A stretch of DNA of 64,000 nt from NCBI GenBank assembly GCA_037176705.1, contig JBAWUJ010000056.1:682001-746000 (forward strand), written 5' to 3'. Positions 1 through 9,866 of this stretch are shown here, one piece after another. The notes under the pieces are model-generated. The model saw nothing but the letters and a program-made list of their open reading frames with translations. It searched no databases and was not told where the DNA came from. A program made the position numbers and the translations under genes. Each line of letters begins with the position of its first letter. Positions within the stretch are counted from its first letter, which is position 1. The stretch is from Molossus alvarezi (Eukaryota; Chordata; Mammalia; Chiroptera; Molossidae).

Positions 1-1369
1 GGAGTCCAGTATGATAGTCTGAGGCTAGAAAATGGGCTGCACCTGTGGGCCCTGCATATAGGTATACCTGGGGAACTATATAGATAACAACACAAAGATC
101 TGAATGATTCCCGGGGCTAATGCAATGGTGGATACCTGATAAGCATGCAAACCAAGTCCCGCTAGGTGCAATCAGAGTCCATGGGGTTGAGCCTTCGGCT
201 CACAGAGAGGTGTTGGTCAGGCAGTTGTCCTTGTATGGCGAAGCTTGGAGGTTGAGGTTTCCAAAGATGAAGCAGGTCCCCTGTCCTTGAAGATCTCCTA
301 GGGTGAGCTTGCCAGCTCGGGCACAGTTGGCAAGGGTTCCTTCCCCAGGTGAGTTTGAGTCACTAAAAGTTTGGTTCATGGGGGCTAGAGTATCCATGGC
401 ATTTGCCCCAATACCAACATAGTAGGGTGGTGCTGGATCTACACAGAGCCAGCAGTCTTCAGTGGTGTTAGGTTGAGAACTATTTAAGAGGGAGAAAACA
501 GAATCTAACATGGTTAGAAGTGAGTTGCTAAAGGAATTGAGGGGGTGTGGCGTTGGCACCTGAGGGGGCCCAAAGGCTGGAGCTGTTGCCCTATTCCGGC
601 TCTCTAGAGACTCTGTGGGTGTTACTGGGTTGAGAATGTGGTTTGGTCCGATGGGAAGCCGTGGGGGTAGACCCCTGGCAGGGTTGGGCGGGTCCCTCCA
701 AGAAGGAATCCAGGGAAGTTGCTGGATGGTGAATAAAGAACCAATGTCGTGTCCAGCGAGATATAGTCTCAATCCCCATGTTTTTCCAGTAAGCCAGGCT
801 GAGTTTAGAGGCTGTTTTATAGTAATAGTGGTGGGGTTACAAGTTTGGTTCTTGCAAGTAGGGTCTATTCCATCTTTTCCCTTGTGGGTATGGGGTGTGG
901 GGTCCCGCAGGAGGGTTATATATCATCATCATTGCTGCCCCCTGGTGACCATCCAAGGGCTAGGGTCTCACAACCCCAGACCTTACAAAAAATTCTCCCG
1001 GTCCACCACATATAGTCCTCATATGCCTGGGGAATGGGTTCTCCATAGGACATGGTTAAGGTGTCCCAGGTTACAGACTGAAGTTTTACTTGCTGAGCCA
1101 AAGCGAGTTATTGGTTGGGTTGTGTGACGGGAACCAAATTCTCCATGACAGAGGTTATCATCAAAGAATTGTGAAAAGTCAGTCTTAAGGGTTACCTGGG
1201 AGGTTTGGAAGGTCTCATTGATGGCTAGCCTAGAGCCATCTCTAGTCCTGGTGAGGACCCAGGTATGTTTAGTTGGAATGTTGCAGAAGGTAGGGATCCA
1301 CAACAAACTCAAGATGATGCAGTAAACTTGAGTTTTAGAGGGTCTGTGGGATCCTTGAAAAGAGCCCAT
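1..1369 (-). pseudogene. env: ERV-1 env (surface subunit), broken and truncated by window edge
   Basis: The ATG at 1367-1369 overlaps the end of pol by about 60 bases in another frame, the usual gammaretroviral arrangement. The first 30 or so residues include a hydrophobic stretch (VYCIILSLLWIPTF) fitting a signal peptide. A frameshift near 1101-1110 moves the frame; an open stretch at 200-772 then contains EDCWLC, the SU motif that in this family forms the disulphide exchange with TM, and several N-x-S/T glycosylation sites. An in-frame TGA at 200-202 interrupts it; the same frame stays open from there to position 1 and includes a GTWFAC stretch typical of C-terminal SU. The fusion subunit would lie outside the window. 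Frameshift plus stop rule out a full Env product. Confidence 0.9.
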
Positions 1370-2573
1370 TTCTTTGGGATCTGATCAGGGTGTGCTTTCT
1401 TTACCTGGGTGTGGTGAATCCACGGTCTCTTATTAGACACCTTAAAGGCTGTGGGGGTTGTCAGAATTATCAAGTGGGTCCCATCCCAGGTAGGTTTGAG
1501 GGTTTCCTTGTTAAACTTCTTGATCCAAATCCAGTCACCAGGCTCAATGTCCAGTGGGGGTGGTTCCGCTTCAGTGGGTTGTTTTCTTTCCTTGGCTGAG
1601 AGGCGGGCCTCTCTTCTGAGGACTTCGATGGCCTGCAAAGACTTGAGAAGCCCCTGGTTAGATAATTCGCCAATGTGGTCATAGTGAATCTTAGGGATAA
1701 TAGGTGGTGGTCTCCCATAGATGATTTCATAAGGGGTAAGGTTCTTGAGATATGGGGTGCATCGGGTGCGCAACAGAGCAAATGGCAAGAGGTTTACCCA
1801 ATTATCACCAGTTTCAATCTTAAGTTTGGTAAGAGTCTCCTTAAGAGTTCTATTCATTCTCTCTACCTGACCTGAGCTTTGCGGTCTATAGGCACAATGT
1901 AATTTCCAGCCTATTCTGAGAGCTTCTGCTATTAATTTGGAAATTTTGGCTATGAAAGCTGGCCCATTATCTGACCCCAGTACTAAGGGCAGGCCAAATC
2001 TAGGAATGATCCCAGTTAGGAGATGTCTGGCAACTACGTTAGCAGTCTCATGCCTTGTGGCAAAAGCCTCAGTCCATCCTGAGTAGGTAGGTGTCAACAA
2101 AAACTAGTAAGTACTTAAATCCAAATTTGCTGGTTGAGATCTCAGTAAAATCAAGTTCCCAATGCTCACCTGGTTCATGCCCTCTGATTCGGACCCCAAG
2201 TCCATGGGATCTGGGAGGCCCTGGATTTACCTGTGCACAGGAGAACATCGGATAACCTCCGAAGTGGCTATAGTCTTGATATCTGGAATATAGAAGTGTC
2301 TACTGACTAGAGAGATTAATTTTGATGTGCCTAGGTGAGTACTATAGTGGAGATCTCTAATGAGAGCAATTCCCAAGGCTTTGGGGAGAAGTAGTCTTCC
2401 ATCGGGGAGCCGATGCCAGTTCCCCTTTTCTGTTGAACAATTTAACTTCCTTTCCAGGTGGAGCTCCTCTTCATTGTAGGATGGCGAGGAGGGCAATTCC
2501 CGAAGGGGAAGAGCAGGGAGTATTTCTATAGGTTTTACCTCAGTTAGGGCAATTTGTTTAGCAGTCCGGTCTG
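1309..2573 (-). pseudogene. pol: ERV-1 pol, integrase domain
   Basis: Integrase joins viral DNA to host DNA. The N-terminal zinc-binding part (2227-2496) keeps HYSTH with H-x3-H spacing but the following Cys pair is degraded to one Cys before a stop. The catalytic core is recognisable: WELDFTE-type first aspartate near 2170, GSDNGPAF with the second aspartate near 1980, and the QVERMNRTLKE helix with the glutamate. A tandem TAGG-TAGG at 2084-2091, apparently a 4-base duplication, shifts the frame in the core. The last 263 codons (2100-1309) are open and run into the env overlap. The C-terminal domain with the GDWIWIKKF stretch is complete. Confidence 0.9.
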
Positions 2574-3449
2574 CTAGGTCATTTCCTTCTTTTGTCTGAC
2601 TAGGCTTGGTTTTGTGTGCCCTCTGCAGTGAACAATGGCTACAGCCTTAGGTTGCCAGATGGCTGCTAAGAGATTGAGTATTTTTTCTCTATTTTTAATT
2701 TCTTTCCCAGCTGATGTGAGGAGCCCCCTTTCTCGGTATAGGGTTCCATGCACATGAGCAGTTGCAAAGGCATAGCGGCTGTCAGTGTAGATGTTGACCC
2801 TCTTGCCTTTTGCCCAGTTGAATGCCTGTGTCAGGGCAATCAGTTCTGCAGAAGTTCCGTGGGGCAAGGCCTGAGCCCAGATTACCTGTAAGTTGGTGAC
2901 TACTGCTGCCCCGGCATACCGAGTTCCATCCCTGATGAAACTGCTCCCATCAGTATAGAGGTCATAGTCAGAGTTGGCTATTTGCTCATCTTTGAGGTCC
3001 GGTCTGGTTCCCTCTATGGAGTCTAGTAACGAGTGGCAATCATGGAGCAGTTCTCCTTGATTCCCGTCGGGGAGTAAGGTAGCCGGGTTGAGGGCAGTAG
3101 ACTTGGAGAAGGTAACCTGTGGTGGGTTCAATAATAGTACCTGATATTGAGTGAGGCGAGTGTTGGAAATCCATCTGTCAGGAGGAGACCTGAGTAAGGC
3201 TTCAGTGGTGTGGCCTCCGATGATTTGGAGGTCCTGGCCTAAGGTCAGCTTCTGTGCCTCCTTGACAAGGAGAGCGGTTGCAGCTATTGCTCTCATGCAG
3301 GACGGCCAGCCTGCACCAACAGGGTCAAGCTGTTTGGAGAGATAAGCAATCGGGCGTTTCCATGGTCCCAGAGTCTGGGTTAGGACTCCTTTTGCTATGC
3401 CTTTGCGTTCTACAACAAAAATCTGGAAAGGTTTGGTGGTATCTGGCAA
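2574..3449 (-). pseudogene. pol: ERV-1 pol, connection and RNase H domain
   Basis: An open stretch of 291 codons covers the connection domain ([32 protein letters not shown]) and RNase H, which degrades genomic RNA in RNA-DNA hybrids. The catalytic acidic residues are visible: D in LYTDGSSF, E in [10 protein letters not shown] in IYTDSRYAF. The sequence around the glutamate is three residues shorter than in ERV-2, where GTSAQRAEL is seen. The frame is lost after the GHTKPS segment, close to the position of the final active-site aspartate. The start is not a true initiation site; this was part of a Gag-Pol polyprotein. Confidence 0.9.
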
Positions 3450-4908
3450 GGCAAGGGCAGGGGCTGAGGCAAGCGCCTGTTTAAGTCTTTCAAAAGCCTC
3501 TTCTTCCCTTTTAGTCCAAGTTAAATCAGGTTCCTTTCCCCCCGTACATGAATAGAGGGGTCTTGAAATTTCTGCAAACCCTAGAATCCACAGTCTGCAA
3601 TATCCAACCGCACCTAGAAATTCTCATACCTGCTTTTTGGTGGTTGGCCTTGGGATCCCAAGGATTGCTTGGATTCTTCCTGAGGATAAAGTGCGTTTCC
3701 CTTCCTCTAAATGGTAACCCAAGTAGGTGGCTTTCTTGACACAGATTTGGGGTTTTCTCATGGATACCCAGTACCCAAGTTTGCCTAACTCAATGAGAAG
3801 GGCTCGAGTGGCAGCAAGGCATTCATCGGAGGTCCGGGCAGCTAGGAGTAGGTCATCTACATATTGGAGCAGGGTTACCTGTGGGTGGCTGTCTCAGAAG
3901 TTGAGGAGATCCCAGCTCCGGGCTTCGTCAAAAATGGTGGGAGAGTTCTTGAAGCCCTGAGGGAGTCTGGTCCAGGTAAGCTGGCCTGAGAAACCCCCTT
4001 CGGAGTCTGTCCATTCAAAGGCAAAGATGGGTTGGCTCTTCGCAGCAAGCCGCAGGGTGAAGAAGGCATCTTTGAGGTCCAGTAGTAAACCTTGTCTGGA
4101 GGTAAAAGACTCAGGAGGGTATATGGGTTAGGCACAGTAGGGTGGATAGACTCAACCCTTTTGTTTACCTCCCGCAAATCCTGAACTGGCCTATAATCTT
4201 CCATTCCTGGTTTCTTCATGGGCAACAATGGGGTGTTCCAGGGGGACTGACACGGAATTAAAATGCCTGCATCTCTCAGCCTCTTAATATGTTTGGCAAT
4301 CCCTTCCTTGGCCTTTTGGGGAATTGGGTATTGTCTGACTTGACTGGGAGTAGCAGTGCTGGCCAATTGCACAATGATAGGGGGCTGGTGAGAGGCTAGC
4401 CCCGGTGGGTTTGTTTCAGCCCAAACTTCAGGGATCTGTATGGCCAATTTAGTCAAGACATCCTGTGAGTTACTTTCCCCAGTGGGAGGTGACATTTCCT
4501 CTTGAAGGAGATATTCCTCAGAAAGGGGTACTGTAACCATGATAGTGGAAGGTTGTTGGTTCCCTAAGCTTAGAGTTGTGCTATTGTCTTGAAAAGTTAT
4601 AGTTGCTTTCAGCTTTCGCAGCAGGTCTCTGCCAAGCAATGGGTAGGGGCAGTCGGGCATTACAAGGAAGGAGTGAGTGATAGTGCCCTTCCCAAGATCA
4701 GTGATTCTGGCTTTAGTCCATGGGTATGCTTTTGGCTTTCCTGTTGCCCCTATAATCGATGTCTTTTGGGAGGAGAGCTTTCCAGAGGCCTGCTGCAGGA
4801 CCAAATAGGTGGCCCCTGTGTCGACAAGGAAGTCAGTTTGTTTTCCCTCGACTGTCAGGATTAACATGGGTTCCTGTGAGCTTAAATTGATGGAACCCTG
4901 ACCCCCCC
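3450..4908 (-). pseudogene. pol: ERV-1 pol, protease and reverse transcriptase
   Basis: Protease is at the N-terminal end with FLVDTGAT (active-site aspartate) and PLLGRDLL; it would process Gag and Gag-Pol. Reverse transcriptase follows with IPCQSPWNTPLLPMKKPG and DYRPVQDLREVNKR. A one-base frame change near 4090-4100 moves the fingers-palm sequence to another frame, in which an in-frame TGA stands at 3893-3895 just before the LLQYVDDLLLAA active-site strand (YVDD codons at 3852-3863). A second TGA in a former arginine position follows near 3600. The frame relation to gag is unusual and is treated as a separate finding. Confidence 0.9.
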
Positions 4909-6482
4909 AAATCTTCCTCAGTCTCTAGGAGTAAGCGTGTAGAGGTTTCTTGTGCTTTTCTTGCCATTAGCTTGGGGCAATCTTTCTTCCAGTGTCCCAT
5001 AGCCTTGCAGAAGGGGCATTGATTTTTCTTAAGTTGGGGTCTATCTTTAGATGGTTCTTTATTCCCCTTATAGGTGGCTAGTGGTACCTTGTTAGGGGTT
5101 GCCAGCAAGATTCGAGACAGTTGCCTAGTTTGCTCCTTAATGGGATCCTCCCGGTTCTGAAAAACTTTCTGAGCTATTTCAAGTAACTCACTTCTATTCT
5201 TTCCCTCAAAGCCTTCTAATTTCTGTAATTTCTTTCTGATGTTTGGGGTTGACTGTGAGATGAAGGCCATGTTGACCATCCATCTATTCCCATCTGCATC
5301 TGGGTCTAAGGGGGTATAAGTTCTGTAGGCCTCTAATAATCTTTCTAAAAAGGCCGTGGGAGATTCATCCTTCCCTTGCATAGTGGCTGCTACTTTTGCT
5401 AAATTGGTGGGTTTCTTAGCAGCGCCCCTTAGACCCCTGAGGAGGTTTCGGTGATAAGTGCGTAATCTCTGCATCCCCTCCCCAGTGTTTGGATCCCATT
5501 CTGGGGGTCGTTGAGGCAGTTCATCATCTAAGCCCTCGGGGCCAGTGTCATCCCTGACCACAGCCTTAATTGCCTCAGCGCATATCCTCTCCCTCTCCTC
5601 TGAGGTGAACAAAGTTTGTAAAATCTGTTGACAATCGTCCCAAGTGGGTTAGTGGGTCCGGAATACAGACTCCAATAAACTTATCAGAGCTTGTGGTTGC
5701 TCCGAGAAAGGGCGGTTTTGTTGTTTCCAATTATATAAGTCACTAGTTGAAAAAGGGACATAGATTATATGTGCCGGGCCCATAGAGCCGGGCGCAGCGG
5801 GCACCTCTTGTAATGGGAGCATTGGGACTGAGGTGTCCGGTTCCCAGGCTGGTTGATAAGGGGTGCCGTCCCGTGTATGTGAGGGACTCAAAAGTCTGGC
5901 GTTGTCAGCCGGGCCTGGGGCTCTTGCCTGAGGCTCATCTGAGGGTACCCTCGCCTTCCCGCCCGAGGTGTTTCCTGCATAGGGCGGGGGCGTCATTACT
6001 TCTAGGAGCGATTCCTCAGGATCCCCTGGGAGCACTGGATGTAACCGGGGTTTGGGTGCTTTCCCAGGGGATTCTGGTTGGCTCTCCTTGGTTGCCCCCC
6101 ACGGTCGCTCCTTTGGGGCTGCAACCATAATGGTATGGTTTCCTACCTTAGCTTTCATTCCCTTTTGGGGCTCCTCCCTTCCGCATTTTGTTATCTAGGG
6201 AGGCTTGTCTAATACTATGTCAATCCAGACATCTATATATACCCGTTGATCTGGGTGAGGGACCCTATAAACAACCGAACACACGGTGAAGAGGAGGTTA
6301 GGGTCAAAACTCCCCTCCGAGGGCCATTCCACCCCAAAGGTTGGCCACTCTAGTTCACATAGCGTCCTCAGGAAGCCAGGGTCTGCTGGCTTCCCATAAT
6401 TACAGGACCTTTTGAGAAAATTGGAAAAGTTAGAGAGCAGACATTCAAGGGGTGTCGGTTTCCTGGATGGTCCTTGGCCCAT
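4833..6482 (-). pseudogene. gag: ERV-1 gag, interrupted by two in-frame stops
   Basis: Gag builds the virion. The chosen ATG (6480-6482) is followed by Gly-Gln-Gly, the myristoylation start of matrix. One TAG at 6195-6197 interrupts matrix, and one TAA at 5649-5651 interrupts capsid; the frame is otherwise continuous, as the intervals between the open parts are multiples of three. A p12-like proline-rich region carries PPPYAG, the late-domain motif that recruits NEDD4-type ligases. Capsid includes the SPTAFLERLLEAYRTYTP major-homology-like segment. Nucleocapsid has one knuckle, CPFCKAMGHWKKDC (CCHC). The reading frame closes at 4833, overlapping protease in another frame. About 550 codons in total, normal for gammaretroviral Gag. 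Confidence 0.9.
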
Positions 6483-6637
6483 GGCGTCTCTCCTGAGAGT
6501 GAAACAGTTAGAGCAGAAAGAGAGGCTGAACATACAAGAACACGAAATCAGAAGACAAACAAGAACAATCACTGAGACTAGTCTCACACCCTCACGGAAC
6601 ACACACACCTTCAAAGTGAAGCACCTAGGCTTCCAAA
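6483..6637 (-). other. In-frame hydrophobic extension upstream of ERV-1 gag (glycoGag-like)
   Basis: The gag frame stays open upstream of its ATG as far as a TGA near 6638. The extension contains a hydrophobic run (VSVIVLVCLLIS) and an in-frame ATG at 6531-6533, with TTG and CTG codons further up. Murine leukaemia viruses make a glycosylated Gag from an upstream CTG with a signal-anchor-like leader. This stretch has the same position and character. Homology is not demonstrated; it could be chance openness in a pyrimidine-rich leader. Confidence 0.4.
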
Positions 6638-6887
6638 ATCAGAAGTCAGCGTCCTGACTCTGATTAGAGGCAGACAGTGCATGGCGTCCTGCCTGTACAG
6701 CCTCGCCAAATGCTCTGGAGCCAAAGACACAAAGAAACAAATGGATCGATCTACTTACCAAGACCACGTGGCGCGGAGACCCTAAGCCGAATCTGGCCGC
6801 AGTCAGAAGATCAAATTTGTAGAGGCGAGGATGGAGGCGCCTTGTGCCTGAGGAGGTCGACCCCTCTCAGAGGGGGACCTCGAGGTG
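6638..6887 (-). other. ERV-1 5' leader between primer-binding site and gag
   Basis: Untranslated leader of about 250 bases, relatively GC-rich, where gammaretroviruses carry the splice donor, dimerisation and packaging signals. I could not identify the splice donor or kissing loops with confidence. Confidence 0.6.
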
Positions 6888-6905
6888 ATCTCACTGGGGC
6901 CTCCA
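6888..6905 (-). promoter_or_regulatory. ERV-1 primer-binding site, tRNA-Thr type
   Basis: Directly after the LTR end CA and a TT spacer the minus strand reads TGGAGGCCCCAGTGAGAT. This matches, except for one C-to-T change at a CpG, the complement of the 3' end of a mammalian tRNA-Thr(UGU) as I remember it. It does not match the tRNA-Pro site (TGGGGGCTCG) common in murine viruses. Confidence 0.65.
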
Positions 6906-6966
6906 AATGTTGTAACCCAGGAGATCGACCAAACTCAGATGCCGAGATGGGGTTTAACAAAAGGAG

Positions 6967-6972
6967 TTTATT
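6967..6972 (-). terminator. Polyadenylation signal of ERV-1 LTR
   Basis: AATAAA on the minus strand in R, some 60 bases before the LTR end. In the 5' LTR it would normally be skipped. Confidence 0.7.
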
Positions 6973-7046
6973 GAGCTAAGTCCGCAGGCACCTGCAGTAT
7001 GTCCCACACAGGAATAACTGCGGCCTCGGAGAGCTAAAATGGCTCC

Positions 7047-7054
7047 TTTTTATA
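7047..7054 (-). promoter_or_regulatory. TATA box of ERV-1 LTR
   Basis: TATAAAAA on the minus strand in U3, about 75 bases before the AATAAA signal, the expected geometry for a gammaretroviral promoter. Confidence 0.7.
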
Positions 7055-7351
7055 GGATTTTGTAAGGGGGGTTGCTACGTGTAAGCAAGCATGTTACAGA
7101 AGTGGAATTTAGCAGTTAGTTAATTACCTGTTACTCAGTTTCCCAGACATCTCAAAGGTCAAGATGTTTTCAATAGATTATCCCTGGCACCGACCCCAGG
7201 ATTACTCAAGGGTTAGTTATTACCCCAGGGTTAGCGATTACTTAGGGATTAGTTAGTGAAGAATGTTCTTCAGTAAATGAGTAAACTGACAACCCCTTTG
7301 GTTGTCGTGAAGGCCTCTGGGAGTTTGGGTCAATGGTACTGAGTTATAACA

Positions 7352-8128
7352 CTAGTCACTGTCTAACTAATTTTATGCTTTCTCTAATAATACCAGATTG
7401 GTTAGCAAAAAGCAACAGGTTTCTCCTAAGGCTAAACAGAGAAGAAATAAACCTATGGAATAATGTTAGCAAGAATACATAAGTCTTTGGTTCCAATGGG
7501 AAAGACACAGGGAGTCAGTCCTAAGGCACAAGCAAACCAAGTTCCGAGGGTGCAGTTGAGACCCAAGTCTCCTTTTTTTTTTTTTTTTTTTTTTTTTTAT
7601 CCTCACCCGAGGATATTTTTCCATTTTTTGTACAGATAGAGTGGGAGGGAGAGAGAGGAAGGGAGAGAGAGAGAGAGACATCGACGTGAAGGGACACATC
7701 GAGTGGCTGCCACCCACACGACCAACCAGGGCCGGGGACAAACTGCAACCGAAGTACGCGCCCTTAGCGGGAACCGAACCCGGGTCTCTCCGGACCGCAG
7801 GCCGACGCTCTAACCGCTGAGCCAAACTGGCCAGGGCCAAGAGACCCAAGTCTCTTGTGATGAGGGGCTTAATGGGGTCAGGGTGGTAGCATCCCCACAT
7901 GAGTCTGAATAAGGGGAAGAGCTTAAGTCATAGTTTCCGATGATGAAGCATGTCCCCTGTCCTTGTAGGACTCTGAGGGTCAGGCGGGGGCCTGTACCTT
8001 CATAGCAGTTTTCACCCTTGAGTGCATCTAAATTGGGTAGGTGCTTTACTGGCAATCAGAGTCAGGAAAGAGACTAGGAGGAAACCCTGGAGAGCTTTAT
8101 CTTCAGGGGATCCTCAGTCCACTGTAAG
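7352..8128 (-). pseudogene. env: ERV-2 env, with large internal deletion
   Basis: A start-like ATG near 8126 overlaps the pol end. The next recognisable sequence (GENCYEGTGPRL, LQGQGTCFIIGN) corresponds to a point some 900 bases into ERV-1 env, so most of SU including the CWLC region is missing here. After the SINE a GTWFACALGLTPC stretch continues SU before the frame reaches a TAG. The ERV-1 LTR then interrupts it at 7352. Stops occur in the signal-peptide region too. Confidence 0.8.
7572..7840 (-). mobile_element. Ves-type SINE in ERV-2 env
   Basis: Minus-strand copy with poly-A end at 7572-7598 (read as T on plus), CT/GA-rich body and tRNA-like head ending in CCCTGGCCAGTTTGG. It is flanked by a perfect 14-bp target duplication, GAGACCCAAGTCTC, at 7558-7571 and 7841-7854. 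The head resembles tRNA B-box sequence but is a SINE, not a tRNA gene. Confidence 0.93.
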
Positions 8129-9115
8129 GCCCATTGTTTAGGTATTTACTCAGGGTGTGCTTTCTTTACCTGAGTGTGGTGAATCCCAAATTTCCATCCT
8201 GCTATTTTCAGAGCAGTGGGCATAGTCAGGATAACAGGAAAAAGGCCAGTCCAGCGAGGCTCGAGGGAAGCAGGCTGATGTTTCTTGACCCAGATCCAGT
8301 CACCAGGGGGAAGTCATGCGGTGGTATCTGGGGTGTCCCCGGTTGGGGTCTGGTGTCCTTGATTGGCTGTCGGGTCTGTTCTCTCAGCCTCTGGATTGCC
8401 TGCAAAGAGCTAAGAAGGTTATGGTTACCTAGGTTGGGTAAGACCTCATCCCCAATTTTGGGTAGAATAGGGGGAGGTCTTCCAAACATGATTTCAAATG
8501 GGGTGAAACCCTTAAGATAAAGGGTACAGCACACATGAAGGAGGGCAAAAGAAAGGAGCCTTACCCAGTTATCACCCATCTGAAGGTGGAGCTTAGTTAA
8601 AGTTTCCCTTAATGTCCTATTCATTCTTTCTAACTGTCCTGAACTCTGAGGTCTGTAGACACAATGCAATTTCCAAGTAATCCCTAAAGCTTTAGCTAAC
8701 AATTTTGTGGTTTGAGCAATGAATGGTAGGCCATTTTTGGACCCCAGAGTTAGAGGGATGCCAAATCGGGGGACTATCTCAGAGAGCAGTAACCGGGCTA
8801 CCGTGGTTGCAGTTTCAGTCTTGGTAGGAAAAGCCTCAGTCCAGCCGGAGTAGGTATCTATGAAAACAAGCAGATATTTATAGCAATATTGGCCATGGGT
8901 GACCTCAGTAAAGTCAATTTCCCAGTGGTCACCAGGAGCTGTGTCTCTTTCTCGGGTCCCAAGGTCTGTTTTTTTCTGAGGGTGAGAGTTGACTTGGGCA
9001 GAGGCAGGGTATCTTCTTATTTTAGATTCTGTCCATCTGTTAAGTTTGGGACATAAAAGTCTAAGGCTATGAGACTGGAGAGTTTAGTCTTGTCCAGGTG
9101 GGTGCCCTGATGCAG
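8129..9115 (-). pseudogene. pol: ERV-2 pol, integrase core and C-terminus
   Basis: The integrase core is open over about 250 codons (about 8990 to 8226) with the DHWEIDFTE first catalytic aspartate and the QLERMNRTLRETL helix. The second catalytic position reads GSKNG where ERV-1 has GSDNG, so an aspartate codon has become AAA (8736-8738). A TGA truncates the open stretch after 8226, and further stops follow towards the C-terminus, which still contains the HTQVKKAHPE motif. The segment 8990-9115, between the core and the zinc-binding part, is poorly preserved. Catalytically dead even if translated. Confidence 0.85.
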
Positions 9116-9866
9116 CTAAGAGATCAGTTCTTGGTCTAGGGCTGCAGGTAAGAGGATCCTCCCATTGGAGAGAAGCCTCCAGCCTCGAGGCCCCTGGTTA
9201 CAGTTGAGCCTCCGTCCAAGTTCTTCTTCCTCTTGGCTATAGAAGGGCTCTTTGGGAAGGCTTTCCCCTAGGACTGGAAGGATCTCTAGTGGCCCCACTG
9301 GTCTTAGGGCAGACTCCTTGGCTGTCTGATCAGCGAAGGCATTCCCCTTAGCTTCAGGGGTGTCGGAGTTCTGGTGGCCCCGGCAGTGGATAATGGCCAC
9401 TTTTTTTGGTAGCCAAATGACCTCTAAGAGGGCAAGAATTTCTTTTTTATTTGTTTTCCTCCTGAGGTTAGGAGTTCCCTTTCTTGGTAGAGGGCCCCGT
9501 GGACATGAGCTGTGTTGAAGGCATATCGGCTGTCAGTGTAGATGTTTACTGACTTGCCTTTCGCCCATCTTAAAGCCTGAGTGAGAGCAATTAGTTCAGC
9601 CCTTTGAGCTGAAGTCCCGTGCCCTAGTGCCTGGGCCCAGATGACCTTATCTTGCATGACTACCACTGCTCCCGCATATCAGACTCCTTCCTGGATGAAG
9701 CTGCTCCCATCTGTATAGAGAGCATGCTCTGGAGTTAAGAGAGGGTTGTCAGTTAGGTCAGACCTCAGGTTAGAGTCTCAAGAATGTCTGAGCAATCATG
9801 AAGGGGAGCCTGAGGGTCATCATCAGGCAGCAGGGCAGTGGGATTGAGGGCAGAGGTCTTCAGAAA
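9116..9866 (-). pseudogene. pol: ERV-2 pol, RNase H and start of integrase
   Basis: RNase H signatures are seen in two open stretches: [27 protein letters not shown] with IYTDSRYAF (9424-9666) and AIIHCRGHQNSD with the conserved H, followed by ADQTAKESAL (9116-9400). The two are separated by a frame break near 9405-9425, in a T-rich stretch. A stop lies in the YTDGSSF region near 9680. Together they cover the DEDD nuclease core in a broken state. Confidence 0.85.

Larger units (their letters stand above)
1..7351 (-). mobile_element. ERV-1: gammaretrovirus-like provirus, 3' end outside window
   Basis: Order on the minus strand is LTR, primer-binding site, leader, gag, protease, reverse transcriptase, RNase H, integrase, env, as in simple gammaretroviruses. 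Protein motifs support the class: a PPPY late motif, one CCHC knuckle, DTGA protease, YVDD polymerase and CWLC in env. The element stops at position 1 within env, so env TM and 3' LTR are not in the window. All genes carry stops or frameshifts, so it is defective. It lies inside the env of ERV-2, which makes it the younger of the two. Confidence 0.93.
6908..7351 (-). repeat. ERV-1 5' LTR (444 bp)
   Basis: The boundaries are set by inverted ends: the minus strand starts TGTTATAAC and finishes GTTACAACA, followed by TT and the primer-binding site. A TATA box (TATAAAAA, 7047-7054) and a polyadenylation signal (AATAAA, 6967-6972) about 80 bases apart define U3-R-U5. The 3' LTR is not in the window, so an age from LTR divergence cannot be derived here. 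Confidence 0.85.

Noticed and set aside
615..1127. Plus-strand open frame of 170 codons
   Set aside because: It is antisense to ERV-1 env, which explains the region by motif and gene order.
4833..4908. Programmed ribosomal frameshift between gag and pol as the normal mechanism
   Set aside because: There is no slippery heptamer I can defend in the overlap, and a single-base change in a G run explains it more simply. Kept only as a question in the findings.
7790..7840. tRNA gene suggested by B-box-like sequence
   Set aside because: It is the head of a Ves-type SINE with poly-A and target duplication; the same head recurs in the other SINE copies.
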